DNA from: Sphaerulina vaccinii
Lineage: Eukaryota > Ascomycota > Dothideomycetes > Mycosphaerellales > Mycosphaerellaceae
Reading direction: 5' to 3'
Length of the DNA stretch: 64,000 bases
NCBI GenBank assembly: GCA_022570795.1
Contig: JAKUDP010000007.1
Span: 62,001 to 126,000, forward strand
Part shown: one piece after another, positions 21,522-31,866 of the stretch
How the letters are laid out: every line of letters starts with the position of its first letter
Position numbering within the stretch: the first letter of the stretch is position 1
The notes under the pieces: generated by a model
What the model saw: the letters and a program-made list of their open reading frames with translations, nothing else
What the model was told of the DNA's origin: nothing
The model's database searches: none
Made by a program: the position numbers and the translations under genes

Positions 21522-22348
21522 ATGAAGACCACGCAGATCGCCACACTCCTCAGCATCGCTGTGAGCGTCAATGCTCTAGTCGCTGCACCACATGGTATGC
21601 TCATGCGAACCATTGGACGAACAAGCAATTCTGACCAACCACAGATGCCAATCATGCAAAGCGTCAAGCCGGTCTCTGCGTGATTGGAAGAAACTCTCCA
21701 TGTAACGGCGATGCCTGGGATGCCGACGGACTTGATGGCAAGACCTGGTCGAACTGGCACAAATTCCGTCTTGGCCAACGCTCTGTTCACAAGCGTGATC
21801 CGAAATGGGGAGCCTTTGGTTCTGATGGTGATGGACTCGGAAGTTTAGGTGCCTGGATCTTCGGAGGTGATACCAACCTTTTCGATCGTCGCAACGTCGC
21901 CAAGCGTGCAGCAGATCCAAAGTGGGGAGCCTTTGGTTCTGACGGTGATGGACTTGGATCGCTAGGTGCATGGATCTTTGGAGGCGACACCAATCTTTTC
22001 GACCGCCGCGACATTTCAGGACGCGATGCTAAGGAGTATGCTCCTACGACAGACCATGAGATTTCTCGCGATCAGCTCTTGGACCTTGCAATCCAGATGG
22101 GTTTCCCGGGATATAAAGATTCTGTCAACAAGCGCGAAGCCGATCCTAAGTGGGGAGCATTCGGCTCTGATGGTGATGGACTTGGATCGCTAGGTGCTTG
22201 GATCTTTGGCGGCGACACCAACCTCTTCGACAAGCGTGAAGCTCAGCCTGCTGCATGGATCGTTGAGGAGGCGAAGCGCGATGCTGCTATGTACGGTATT
22301 TGCCAAGTTGGTGTCAAGTCGGCTTGCAATGGAGATGCTTGGGATTGA
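21522..22348 (+). CDS. Kex2-type repeat secreted precursor
   Basis: Two exons, 21522-21594 and 21645-22348, give 258 residues; the 50 nt intron is phase-consistent. Signal peptide MKTTQIATLLSIAVSVNALVA. Dibasic sites (KR or RR) cut the rest into peptides. Three copies of one identical 30-residue unit, starting DPKWGAFGSDGDGLG and ending GGDTNLFD, lie at about 21797, 21914 and 22142. Each is flanked by HKR, AKR or NKR before and RR or KR after, some with Ala-Ala or Glu-Ala dipeptides that Ste13-type peptidase could trim. Two other peptides, after the first and last KR, are related to each other: LCVIGRNSPCNGDAWD and ICQVGVKSACNGDAWD, both with paired Cys. Such precursors release secreted peptides (pheromone-like, RiPP or hydrophobic surface peptides). 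Which of these applies is unknown. Confidence 0.85.
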
Positions 22349-22440
22349 GATGGGTTGACTGGAGACTCTTGGCGATCCAATTAGGTCGTGGTGGCGAAGG
22401 AGGAATATGGTGTTGTGGATCTCGTGTAAGACTAGAAAGT

Positions 22441-25429
22441 CTATGTCAACTCCATTGTGAAATTATTAGTCCACGCTCCCGCATTGAAGTGATGAGCCAT
22501 ATTGGTGACAGTGAGGGTTCCGTTAGTCCAGGTGATGTTCGAGAGTGCGTATTGATCGTGTTCCATGTCTAGAGTGACTTGCTTCGGCTGCCGATCCAGT
22601 CCAAGGATATTGATAGTCGCAAGCGGCGGTGCGGCGTGAAAGTCTCCTTCAGTGCTTACCACAAGCTTTCCATTGGTGAAGCCGAACTCCACCATCCTCC
22701 TCACTTCTTGTTCGATGCTTTCGCCATCATCTAGATACAAGCTACCTTCCGCTTCGTGTTTGGAGTCCAGAGCAATAGTCAAGTTGTAAGCACCGTTCCT
22801 CGTCTCTCGTGTGGTATATCCGGGCTCCTGTAGTGCTAGAACATATCCACCACGAATGTGCAGGTTGATGTGTTCGAGTGGCGCGTGCATCGTCATGTTC
22901 AGGCCTGATCTTTCGTCCTTCACTTCCTGTAAAGTGTACCAGTCATACCACCTCGTATCATTCCGTATACCTGGTAGTACGCCTTTCACCGATGTTGCCC
23001 CTTCAGTCAAGACAGGTGTGATGAGAAGTGCGGGTCCCAGCATGAATTGATTATCGGTATCGCGGAGACTTTCGTCGTTCGGGAACTCCCACATCAGAGC
23101 TCGGAGGACTGGATCACCTCTAGTATGGGCAAAGTAGAAGAGCGTGTACATGTATGTGAGGAGGGAGTACCGTATGGCAATGACGCGCCGGCTTGCTTCG
23201 GCGACCGTAGGCCAGACATAAGCTTCTTGCCCAGGACGCATGACACCGTAGTGATTTCTATACAGCAGTCGGGAGTCAGAAAGCGCTATCATGTGTCGTG
23301 AAGAACATACCTGAAGAACGGAAAGAACGCATTGACTTCGAACCATCTGGCGCAAAGCTCTTCGCTAGGTGCTGGACCTCCGAAGCCTGGAGTCGGTCAG
23401 TACGCACTCAGTCTGCTCGAACGAATCGAGAATGTCTCACCACACGTGTCAGTCCCAAACATTGGCACGCCCGCCATCTGGAAAGTGAGAGCCTGCGAAA
23501 TCGAAAGGTACAATGCGCCCCATTTGCTCTCGTTGTCGCCACCCCAATGACCCGCATACTGACCACTGCCGATTCCAGTGCTGCGAGAGATGATGAATGG
23601 CCTTTTGCGAGGATGCACAGTCGTAGAGAGCGCATGATATGCGGCTTTCGACATGCCCAAGCTCCAAAGACTGTGCACATCATATTCGCGCGTTGCATAT
23701 TCGTCATTATGCACAGTACTCAGTGGCAAGGTGCCGTCTATGATTTGATGAGACAGGCGGCAGTTGTTGATCCTGTATGGTGGAAAGTCGAGACGTCTGG
23801 TGTCGGTACTGGTGGTTGATGGAGATGTGACCAGGACGTTGTCGAAATTGGAGGGTTCGTTGACGTCGATCCAGATAGCATCATATGGCGTGTTGTCGTT
23901 CATGATACGTAGCTCATTTGTGAGCCAGTCCTCAGAAGATGGGACGAGCCAGTCCGCCCATACACTTGGGGCAGTCAGTAACACTCTTGCACATTGACTC
24001 ATGCTTCACTCACCTGGTTCCAGGCCAGGCCTTGCCTACAAAGTATGCCTCTGTGCCAGGCTCCCGAATGAAGGTCTTGAGCTTGTCGCCTCTAGTGTAT
24101 GGAAGATACACATCACTATCATTGAATGGATCCGGATAGTAAACATTGCTGTCAACCAAGGGTACGTAGTGCTGACCATTCTCATGCAGACCTGCCACGA
24201 ACTCTTGCATCGCCGTGGAAGGAAAGCGCTCCTCGTCATTAGTGAATGATTGATACCTGTAGTACACATCGATGTCTGTCCAAATAGCTTCCAGTGGGAT
24301 GTTTGCATCTCTGTAGTTCTTCACCACATCTCGCAAATTCTGAATTTGGCCCCAGCCCCAGTGGCATTGGTGGAAGCCGTGAGCCCAGTAGGGTTGCATC
24401 GCTGGAAAGCCTGAGCTTTGCTGATACTGGCGAATCACTTCCAGAGCCGACGAGCTGGTATCAGCATCACTGTCGGGCTGACCACTGAAGAAGTAGAAAT
24501 CGATATTCCCACCAATGGTACGATATGTCAAAGTCTTCTCTCTCATCAACCATTCTTGACCATGTACATTTCGAGCATACAGTCCATGAGCTGTCGACTT
24601 CTGGCCGTCGTGATATCTTGTCTCCTGGTAGAACGGATGACTGCCATAGGAATTCGTGTCCGTAGCGTCTGCGTTGTCGACGTTGAAGAGGGTGGCGTTG
24701 AAGTTCGTTCCAAACCTGAAATTTCGTATGATTTCCGGCAAGCTGTCTGGTCAATACATATACACAACAAAGTAGAGATTACACGAACCCATATGTGTTG
24801 TAATCATCTACCATGTTCGTGACCAGTTCAAGGAATTGATCTTCGAACACAATCTTATGACCAAAGGTAGAGAAGATGACCTCGTTACTGATTGCTCTCG
24901 ACACAGAGAACTGAAAAGAAGGCTCGTTACTCCAGTCAAACTTTAGGTCACTGCTCGATACAGTGGTACGGCCATCCCATTGCGGCTGTCGCACAAATTG
25001 ATCGCCAAGCTCAAACCACGAAATGTTCTGGTTGCCCAGATATGTAGGTGAGATCTTGACACTTAGACGGCCTTTCGTCTGATGCTCAACCTGGAGAGTG
25101 AGATGATCAACATCATGTCCAAACACGTTGCAGGCGTCTCCGGCTAGTGAGAGGTCAGCCGTGAAGCCATGATCGTGGGTAGTCACGCTCCAAGCCTTGT
25201 AGCCAGGACATTCTTGCTGGGGATTGGGAGCCGATGGATCGTGTATGGTCGGTACGACTGTGGGAAGAGGATGCTCGATCTTTGCGTCCTTCAAGCATGG
25301 TTCTTGCTGCTGTGGCTGCTGTTGTGCACTGCGGTCATTGGCAAGCAGAAACAGGTCCAAGCCACTCTTAGCGGATCCGAATCCTGCCCATACACATGCT
25401 GAGAGCGCAAAGAATTGTGGGCCTCTCAT
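22441..25429 (-). CDS. Secreted GH31 alpha-glucosidase
   Basis: Five exons on the minus strand: 25429-24789, 24742-24014, 23964-23441, 23386-23311 and 23257-22441, giving 928 residues; introns are 46, 49, 54 and 53 nt, all in phase. The enzyme hydrolyses terminal alpha-1,4-linked glucose from malto-oligosaccharides outside the cell. The ATG at 25429 gives a signal peptide (MRGPQFFALSACVWAGFGSA); an upstream in-frame start would bury it. The family blocks are in order: NTYGLPEIIRNFRFGTN, SGFPAMQPYWAHGFHQCHWG, the nucleophile motif IWIDVNEPSNF (Asp about residue 490), HNEYATREYDVHSLWSLGMS, the acid/base region RSTGIGSGQYAGHWGGDN, and ARWFEVNAFFPFFRNH. The last third is the beta-sandwich. Many N-glycosylation sequons support secretion. 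Confidence 0.93.
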
Positions 25430-25649
25430 GCTGGGTCCTCTTTCGCTGATGGAATCTGGCCATGTCGATGCAATGTTGATGAAGGAGAGTGCGAGTCTGC
25501 ATCCCCGTTCGTAGCCGAGGTGCTCCACTCTCACTTCCAAAGCTTGGCGTCTCGAGAAGGACGACAACAACATTGTCCACATCAGACATCACAATCATCT
25601 CCATCATTCTTTTCGAGGCTCAAAGGGCCACAGGTCAACAGAACTAAGA

Positions 25650-27284
25650 ATGGCGCGTAATTCAGGGCATGTCGTAGAGTTTCACTACGATGTGAGGACA
25701 TCTCGCTTCTCGTGGCAAACATCAGACTGAGTAGGCACAGATATCCTGTCCATTTGCATACATAGCTTCGACAAAGTACGATACGCACAATGCTTTGGTG
25801 TGCAAAGGCTGACTCACGGCAGAATCGAAGCTCTTGCAGCCCGCACAGGTGCCAAGATCGTCTGGCGTCCAGTTTTACTCGGAGCGATATACCGAGCAAC
25901 AAAGGCTCCTCAAGGAGCTGGAGGTTCAGCATCCGACGTTTTCAACCCAACGAAGAAGGCCGTAAGCTCTCGGGCCTTCGAAAGAACGATCGCAAGACAT
26001 GGTATCCCTCACAAGCAGCCTGATCGACATCCCCAGAAGACGACTGCAGCATTACGCCTACTTTACATTGTCGATGAAAAATACCGGCCAAGGCTCTCCC
26101 ATGAGCTATTCAAGCTGTACTGGGTTGATAACGAACCAGTGGGCACAAAGGAGTCTCTCAAGAAAGCCTTCCAACGATGTCACTTCCCGAACAGCGACCG
26201 CGTTCTTGCAGCGATAGAAGATGGCAGCTTCGAAGGTCCAGAACAACGACAACAGCTCGAGATCTCTACAGACCTTGCTGTAAAGCGAGGTGCTCCAGGC
26301 GTGCCTAGCTTCTGGCTGCCAAAAGAATCTTGGACAGACGGCACAGGCAAACGACACAGGGGACGTTTGTACTGGGGCCAAGACCGCATGCAATTTGTCG
26401 AAGCGGTGCTACTTGCGCTCAACGAGAGTAAAGACGGCAACTCACTTGGCCAGATCTCCACCCCATTAAGGCCATTGATTCCACGATGTGAACGACAGAG
26501 CCTTCCTAAGAATCGGGAGGTCAAGCTGGAGTTCTGGTACGATTTCAGCAGTCCTTGGGCTTTTCTCGGCTGGACACAACTGGCGAGTCTACAAAGAAGA
26601 TTTGGTGATCGTCTGACTATCGACATGAAGCCATTCCTGCTTGGGATACTGTTCCGTGAGATCGGAGCGCCGAATTTGCCCATGGGAGCCATATCTGAAC
26701 AAAAGCGGAACTACATGCGACTTGATCATAGCGATTGGGTCAGGTGGTGGAACTCGATCAATGTGCAGGAAGGAAGGCCAGATAAGAATATCCATTTTCA
26801 CTGGGCTGATGTCTTTCCAATTCGTACTCCGAATCTGCTGAAGGCGGTATTGGTAGAGCCGAAGCTGTGTGATGCATTATGTGAGTATATTTTGCCGGTA
26901 TCTTCGAACCAACTTGGTCTAACTCCTTTCGCAGATCGAGCCTGCTGGGAACGCAATCTCAACATGTCAGACGACGAAGTCCTCAAACAAGTGACAACAG
27001 AAGCCGGCTACAACGCAGAAAAGATACTAGCGACTGCGAATAGCGATAAGATCAAACAAGAACTTCGAGCTCGCACCAAAGAAGCCAAAGACATAGGCAT
27101 TTGCGGAGTACCCACATATCGAGTTTTCCGCAGGCAAATCGGCCAACAAGACTGGCAACAAGCAGGAGATCTAGTCTGGGGCCAAGACGAGCTCGCCGTG
27201 GTCGAAGATCTGATATCAGGATGGGACGGATCTGGTGTCGCTACCGTTCCTGAATACTCCTCCTTGAGTCAAAGCAAGCTCTAA
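25650..27284 (+). CDS. Double-domain DsbA/HCCA-isomerase-like protein
   Basis: Three exons, 25650-25691, 25741-25775 and 25823-27284, give 512 residues; the introns are 49 and 47 nt. The two tiny 5' exons restore the beginning of the first thioredoxin fold, VEFHYDISCPFAYIASTKIE, which is otherwise missing. A second complete copy begins around residue 245 with VKLEFWYDFSSPWAFLGWTQL. Each half follows the DsbA-like pattern of 2-hydroxychromene-2-carboxylate isomerase and kappa-class GST: a DxxSPxA start, a helical insertion, then GxxGVPTF-like cis-proline (GAPGVPSFW and GICGVPTYR) and a WGQD motif near the end. These proteins are usually one domain of about 200 residues using glutathione; a fused tandem is less usual. 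Likely a GSH-dependent isomerase or transferase, possibly in aromatic catabolism. Its stop codon overlaps that of the convergent DJ-1 gene. Confidence 0.85.
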
Positions 27285-27973
27285 ACAATCCAATCCTGAG
27301 TAACTTTATTCCCACCAAATTTCCATTCATAATCCATCATGTGCGCAATATCCTTCGCCTTCTCAAGCGAAAACAATTGACTCAAGATCCACAAAGCAGC
27401 GTCTATTCCACAGCTCACTCCACCGGACGTTACAATTCTTACGCCAGATTCGGTCTTTCCGACGCTGACGAAGCGCTTCTTGACCACTTTGGCTGCGCTT
27501 CCAGCCTTTTCAGTAATCTCAACCAGTTCGGGAATGAAGCCCCAGTGGGTAGTGCATGTCGTGCCATTCAGTACTCCGACAGTGCCTAGGAAGCCCGCAC
27601 CAGTACAGATCGAGAAGAGCCAGCGATCTTTTGCAGCACCAGTTCCTTTCAGCTCGGAGAAAGTCTTGATTACTTCAAGCAGTCCGTGGTCTTCCTTAAT
27701 AGCTTCCTCTACATATTCCGGAGGCGCACCTGGAACTACAAGCATATCGTAAGATGCCAACTTCGATGCATCGTCCTTGAGAAGTTCTTCAAATGAGATA
27801 TCTGTCTTGAGAGTCAGGCCTTCAGCACTTCTAGGTGTACCCGAGGCAGATGCGGTCGTAATGTGGCAGGCCGGTCTTAGTTCCGAGTTGCCAAAGACTT
27901 CTGCTGGGCCAGTGAGGTCGAGAATATTGAGGCCTTTGAAAGCTAGAGCTAGGATTTGGACTTGAGGAGCCAT
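27281..27973 (-). CDS. DJ-1/PfpI family protein
   Basis: Single exon, 230 residues, with the class I glutamine-amidotransferase-like fold. The start is MAPQVQILALAFKGLNILDLTGPAEVF, the usual beta strand plus LD-GP-EVF motif of the isonitrile hydratase/transcription-regulator-like branch. The reactive cysteine is Cys123 in SICTGAGFLG, the nucleophile elbow, followed by THWGF containing the His partner. GVSCGIDAALWIL closes the fold. No targeting signal is present, so cytosolic. Members act as hydratases, glyoxalase-like enzymes or stress proteins; I cannot choose. The stop overlaps the convergent neighbour in the four bases 27281-27284. Confidence 0.9.
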   Translation of the reverse strand: MAPQVQILALAFKGLNILDLTGPAEVFGNSELRPACHITTASASGTPRSAEGLTLKTDISFEELLKDDASKLASYDMLVVPGAPPEYVEEAIKEDHGLLEVIKTFSELKGTGAAKDRWLFSICTGAGFLGTVGVLNGTTCTTHWGFIPELVEITEKAGSAAKVVKKRFVSVGKTESGVRIVTSGGVSCGIDAALWILSQLFSLEKAKDIAHMMDYEWKFGGNKVTQDWIV

Positions 27974-28470
27974 TCTTGCTATTGTTGCTGGGGAGAAGAT
28001 AGGTGTGGTCAGGTCTGCTCTATATGACTGTTCGAGAGAGCTTCTCCAATGGCGTCGAGAGCTCGCGCCCTAGACAGGGGTGCTCAGCCCTGGAGCATGG
28101 GTGGATGCAGGCCAAGAGGCTATTGTGCCTACAATATCAGATTAGTCAGCGGTGGCAGACACGGCCGTAGCGATGTAGGCGTCTCTTCAGCCAGCCACTG
28201 TGCTTGACAGCCAGCCACGCTTCGCATCAGCTAGCCACATATTGTAGCTGTAGCTGGACAGACCGCGCGGGCGCTACATCTGGACTCGCAGTCTGCGAAA
28301 TCAGCACAAGTCCGGATGGAGTGATAGATAAATTTTGGTTCGCATATGTAGAAGTAATGTAAGCAAATGCCCGTCATGTACTATGTGAAAACACTGGCTG
28401 CTTTCTTTCGAGCGCCTTTCCCCGTTACGCCTACGCTAAATCGTCAATATATACAAAATGATGTTACAGG
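27974..28470. other. DJ-1 gene upstream region
   Basis: The spacer lies between the DJ-1 start and the 3' end of the histidine kinase. It contains the 20 bp tandem repeat described separately and no gene. Confidence 0.45.
28188..28247. repeat. Three 20 bp direct repeats, CAGCCAGCCAC
   Basis: CAGCCAGCCAC occurs at 28188-28198 and 28208-28218, and CAGCTAGCCAC at 28228-28238, exactly 20 bases apart. The words between them differ. The repeats lie about 215-265 bp upstream of the DJ-1-type gene. The exact spacing of about two helical turns would place binding sites on one face of the DNA. A regulator site array is possible; simple tandem duplication is the alternative. Confidence 0.5.
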
Positions 28471-31400
28471 TCATGTTCGGTCCGGCTGTGTCGCTGGTGC
28501 CTCTTTAGGTTGCGACTTCTCAAGAGACTGCATCTCGATAGCCTCTTCCGATCGCCGTGGGTGGTTCGTTACGGGCTTCGCACTCGAATCAAGCGTGGTA
28601 TTCTTGGGCGTACCATTGCTTTCCACGCCACTCGTCGCTGTGGGAGGCGGTGAGCAGTAGTCCGTCAATACCTTCTTCAGAAGAGGTCGTTTGATGGGCT
28701 TGGCAAGGAAGTAGTCCATTCCAGCTTGATAGCAATGGTCAACATTGCTTTGCTCAGCATACGCTGTCAACGCGACGATTGGACCAGTGTATCCGTATTG
28801 TCGGATCAACCTCGTTGACGTAAGGCCATCCATGACTGGCATCTGGCAATCCATGAAGATGAGATCGTACGAAGTCGTGCGTGAGTCCTCCACCAATGTC
28901 GACGAGTCGTCTCCAGTTGAATCCGTAGCCACTTCGGCAGAAGGTGTATTAGTCTTGACGAGGTCGAGAGCCTGTTGCCCATCTGCAGCGACTGTGACAT
29001 CGAGGATCTTCTCCAGCTTCAACATTCGAGTAATAACCTCCTGGTTCACCTTGTTGTCTTCAGCCACAAGAATCTTGACTTTACTAAAGTCGTGATGCGC
29101 CTCTTTGTCGGCCTTGATGTCTTTGCCTGCTCTACCGATAGCTCTGGCTTGTGACGAAGGTGTACTGGTCAACGGTGGCGCATCATCCTTGCCTTGAGCG
29201 GCAGCCATCGGCTTGTGGATCGAATGCTGCGCTGTCATTGCGGCCATGGTAGGCACCCGCTCTCTTGGCCAGTCTCCAGTAGGCGGCACGCTATGCGAGT
29301 TCTTCCTCGACAAATCTCTTGAGCTTCTTGCGCTTCCTATGATCCGACGCAGTGGTAGTCTCGTGCTGAAAGTGCTGCCTACACCGACAGTACTAGTGAG
29401 ACCGATGGTGCCACGCATCAGGCTTGCAAGTTGTGAGCAGATACTTAGCCCAAGGCCAGTGCCGCTATGCTTTCTGCTCAGTCCGGCGTCTGCTTGTACA
29501 AAAGGCTCGAATATCGATCGCTGCTGTGCCTCTGGAATGCCAGGTCCGGTATCTTGCACGTCGATCTCGATGCAGATATCGTCGCCAGGCGGCGGAGCTG
29601 GAGCTTGATCGTGGCGTGGCTCTCTGGGATTGATGAAGTTCGCTGTGCCATCTATGTTCGGAGACGGCGTGGCTTGGTTCGTTGATTGTCTATCGGGGAA
29701 CTGTATTGTTCTCCCAGCATCAGATCGATGTCGCTGTGGCATTGCAGCAATTGTTCGAACTGTCACGGTCACCGATCCACCGGCGGGCGTGAACTTGAGG
29801 GCGTTAGAGGTGAAGTTGATCACCATCTGCAAGATTCGGTGTACATCGCCCCAGAGCGCGATGTCCTTCAAAGGCAGTTGGTCTGGGGACCCATACCTTT
29901 CTTGTGGCGCATCTTGATACAACACTGCTAGGTTGATTCCCCTCTCCCGCGCCATCTCGCCGAAAAGGGCGGTGACTTGAGATTCCACGTCGCGCAAGTA
30001 GAACTCTTTCTCGTCCAGCTTGAGCACTTGCAGGCCCACTTGATTGGTGGAGAACGTCAATAAGTCGGTGAGCGTGCGGAGGAGAAGATCTCCACTCTTG
30101 TAGATGATCCCGAGCGACTGCTTTAGTTTACTCGGGTCTGACTCTTCCATGCAGACAGCACACATCCCGAGAATGCCATTTAGTGGAGTCTTCAGCTCGT
30201 GACTGACGTTGGCTACAAAGACAGTCTTGCTCTCGTTAGCCGCTTCTGCTGCCTTCTTGCTGTGCTCGAGCTCGATCGTTCGTTGTCGCACTCGTTCCTC
30301 AAGCTTGCTATATTGCAGGTACAGCTCGTCCGACATCTCGTTGAATGTTCTTATCAGGTCCGTCATCTCGTCCTTGATCCAGACTTTCTTCTTCTCCGGT
30401 ACTTTGCCAGGGATACGGAAGCGTTGATCGTCTCGTTGTTCGATGTGCAGCCCTCCGCGACGCTTGCCTCGCCAGCGAGCGATTTTCTCGATGACGAACA
30501 TTCGTTTGCCAGTCTCGGACTTAGAACAGGAAGACTTTGCATCAAATTTGTTGCAGCTTTGACTCAGACCAGAAGAGGACTCTTGACTGGAGTTGCCGCG
30601 GGTGGGAGGGTCGATCGTCTGTTCACTCGCGGCACGCAGACGGATGATGGGCAGCACAGCCCAATGCGCAAGTGGGAAGGACACTATCATCCAGAAAGCG
30701 ATGATGGCGAACAAGCATGCCAAAATGATCTTGCGCAAGCGATCGATCGGCTCCCATACCTCGCTTCGAGCTTGCTCCACAACGACAACCCAGTCAACCA
30801 GATCTGAAGGCACCATAGAATATCCTGTGGACACTGATACGTTCGCTTCATTATGTGTGCGCAGTATGCTGTTAACGTCGTTGATTCCACGGCTGTCCTC
30901 GACCAAAGCTCGCTCGACCGCCGGATATCTGCTAGCCTGGAATGGTGGATTTTCTGTTCCGATGATATGACCAGGATGCCGATCTTTAGAGGTGGCGTTT
31001 AGTGGCAGTAAGTATCGTACTTCTGCTGTAGCTGCACCTTCTTCATTGCCGAGGATACCATCAGGAAAGTTATTCGTAGTATTGGTTGGTCCAAGCAGGA
31101 GTGTTTCGCCGGTAGTTCCTAGTCCTCGTTGGTCTTGTTGTACAAGCTGAATCAGCCTGGCGTTGCCTAGCACAGTCGCCCAGCCCAGGATGTTGGCATT
31201 GTTGTCATTGCTGACAATTGGTAAGGTGAAAGAGAGAAGCGAAAATGTTGCATTGACAGATAGCGGCCCCAGGATAAGAGTAGATCCAAGGCCTAGCACC
31301 TCGCCATTGGAACTGGCCGAGTAGCCCAGCGGACTGTCATCGATAGTGAGGTTGGGATACAGCGCGGGAGGATATCCAGATCCCACATCGCCAAGATATA

Positions 31401-31866
31401 CTGGTTGGCCTTGCTCGTTGTCATATGGAAGGCGAATCGGCTCGAATGAACCTGTTCCATTTAATACACTTGTGTTTCCTGCTGGTCCTGATGTATTCAC
31501 AGAGAAGACACTGGCTTGGAGCACCAGTGGGTTCGTGAGTGGTCCTACATTCCCGAGCGTTGCGTTGAGATCTGCAGTAGCAGTCTGCCAGTTTTGAGGA
31601 GTGGTGTTCGAACCATTGTTGTACCGCTCCAGCGCTTGCTGTATAATTGTTCTGGTTGTAAGGAACGTTGCCGCAGTCTGCATCAGCTCCAGGTTGAAAG
31701 CTATTTGTGCAGATTTCAGTACAGCAGTAGTCCGTAACCTGCTTGCGGCCACATTGAGGACAAAGTCATGGTTTGTGACCCATGTGGCTATGGCCAGTGT
31801 CGCCAGTCCGACTGCAGAAGAAAGGACTAGTACGATCGCAAGCTGGACGCGAATTGAGATGCGCAT
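28471..31866 (-). CDS. SLN1: Group VI hybrid histidine kinase, Sln1/TcsB type
   Basis: One exon of 1,131 residues from the ATG at 31866. This is a plasma-membrane osmosensor-type kinase that feeds a Ypd1-Ssk1/Skn7 phosphorelay and so the Hog1 pathway. Transmembrane helix 1 is at about residues 5-30 (VQLAIVLVLSSAVGLATLAIATWV). An extracellular region of about 340 residues is rich in Asn-x-Ser/Thr sequons, and helix 2 is at about 375-400. A linker and coiled coil lead to the HisKA box, FVANVSHELKTPLNG, with phospho-acceptor His556. The ATP-binding domain shows the N box FTSNALKFTP, DTGPGIP and GTGLGLSI. The receiver domain starts KILVAEDNKVNQ and holds Asp1006 in FMDCQMPVMDG with the LTAY and LAKP motifs. 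The layout and the opening MRISIRVQLAI match group VI. A TTG three codons upstream is not the start. Confidence 0.95.
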   Translation of the reverse strand: MRISIRVQLAIVLVLSSAVGLATLAIATWVTNHDFVLNVAASRLRTTAVLKSAQIAFNLELMQTAATFLTTRTIIQQALERYNNGSNTTPQNWQTATADLNATLGNVGPLTNPLVLQASVFSVNTSGPAGNTSVLNGTGSFEPIRLPYDNEQGQPVYLGDVGSGYPPALYPNLTIDDSPLGYSASSNGEVLGLGSTLILGPLSVNATFSLLSFTLPIVSNDNNANILGWATVLGNARLIQLVQQDQRGLGTTGETLLLGPTNTTNNFPDGILGNEEGAATAEVRYLLPLNATSKDRHPGHIIGTENPPFQASRYPAVERALVEDSRGINDVNSILRTHNEANVSVSTGYSMVPSDLVDWVVVVEQARSEVWEPIDRLRKIILACLFAIIAFWMIVSFPLAHWAVLPIIRLRAASEQTIDPPTRGNSSQESSSGLSQSCNKFDAKSSCSKSETGKRMFVIEKIARWRGKRRGGLHIEQRDDQRFRIPGKVPEKKKVWIKDEMTDLIRTFNEMSDELYLQYSKLEERVRQRTIELEHSKKAAEAANESKTVFVANVSHELKTPLNGILGMCAVCMEESDPSKLKQSLGIIYKSGDLLLRTLTDLLTFSTNQVGLQVLKLDEKEFYLRDVESQVTALFGEMARERGINLAVLYQDAPQERYGSPDQLPLKDIALWGDVHRILQMVINFTSNALKFTPAGGSVTVTVRTIAAMPQRHRSDAGRTIQFPDRQSTNQATPSPNIDGTANFINPREPRHDQAPAPPPGDDICIEIDVQDTGPGIPEAQQRSIFEPFVQADAGLSRKHSGTGLGLSICSQLASLMRGTIGLTSTVGVGSTFSTRLPLRRIIGSARSSRDLSRKNSHSVPPTGDWPRERVPTMAAMTAQHSIHKPMAAAQGKDDAPPLTSTPSSQARAIGRAGKDIKADKEAHHDFSKVKILVAEDNKVNQEVITRMLKLEKILDVTVAADGQQALDLVKTNTPSAEVATDSTGDDSSTLVEDSRTTSYDLIFMDCQMPVMDGLTSTRLIRQYGYTGPIVALTAYAEQSNVDHCYQAGMDYFLAKPIKRPLLKKVLTDYCSPPPTATSGVESNGTPKNTTLDSSAKPVTNHPRRSEEAIEMQSLEKSQPKEAPATQPDRT

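Noticed and set aside
25776..25807. 32 nt intron in the DsbA-like gene
   Set aside because: A 47 nt alternative to 25822 is also in phase and restores the family motif STKIEALAARTG, so the short one is not needed.
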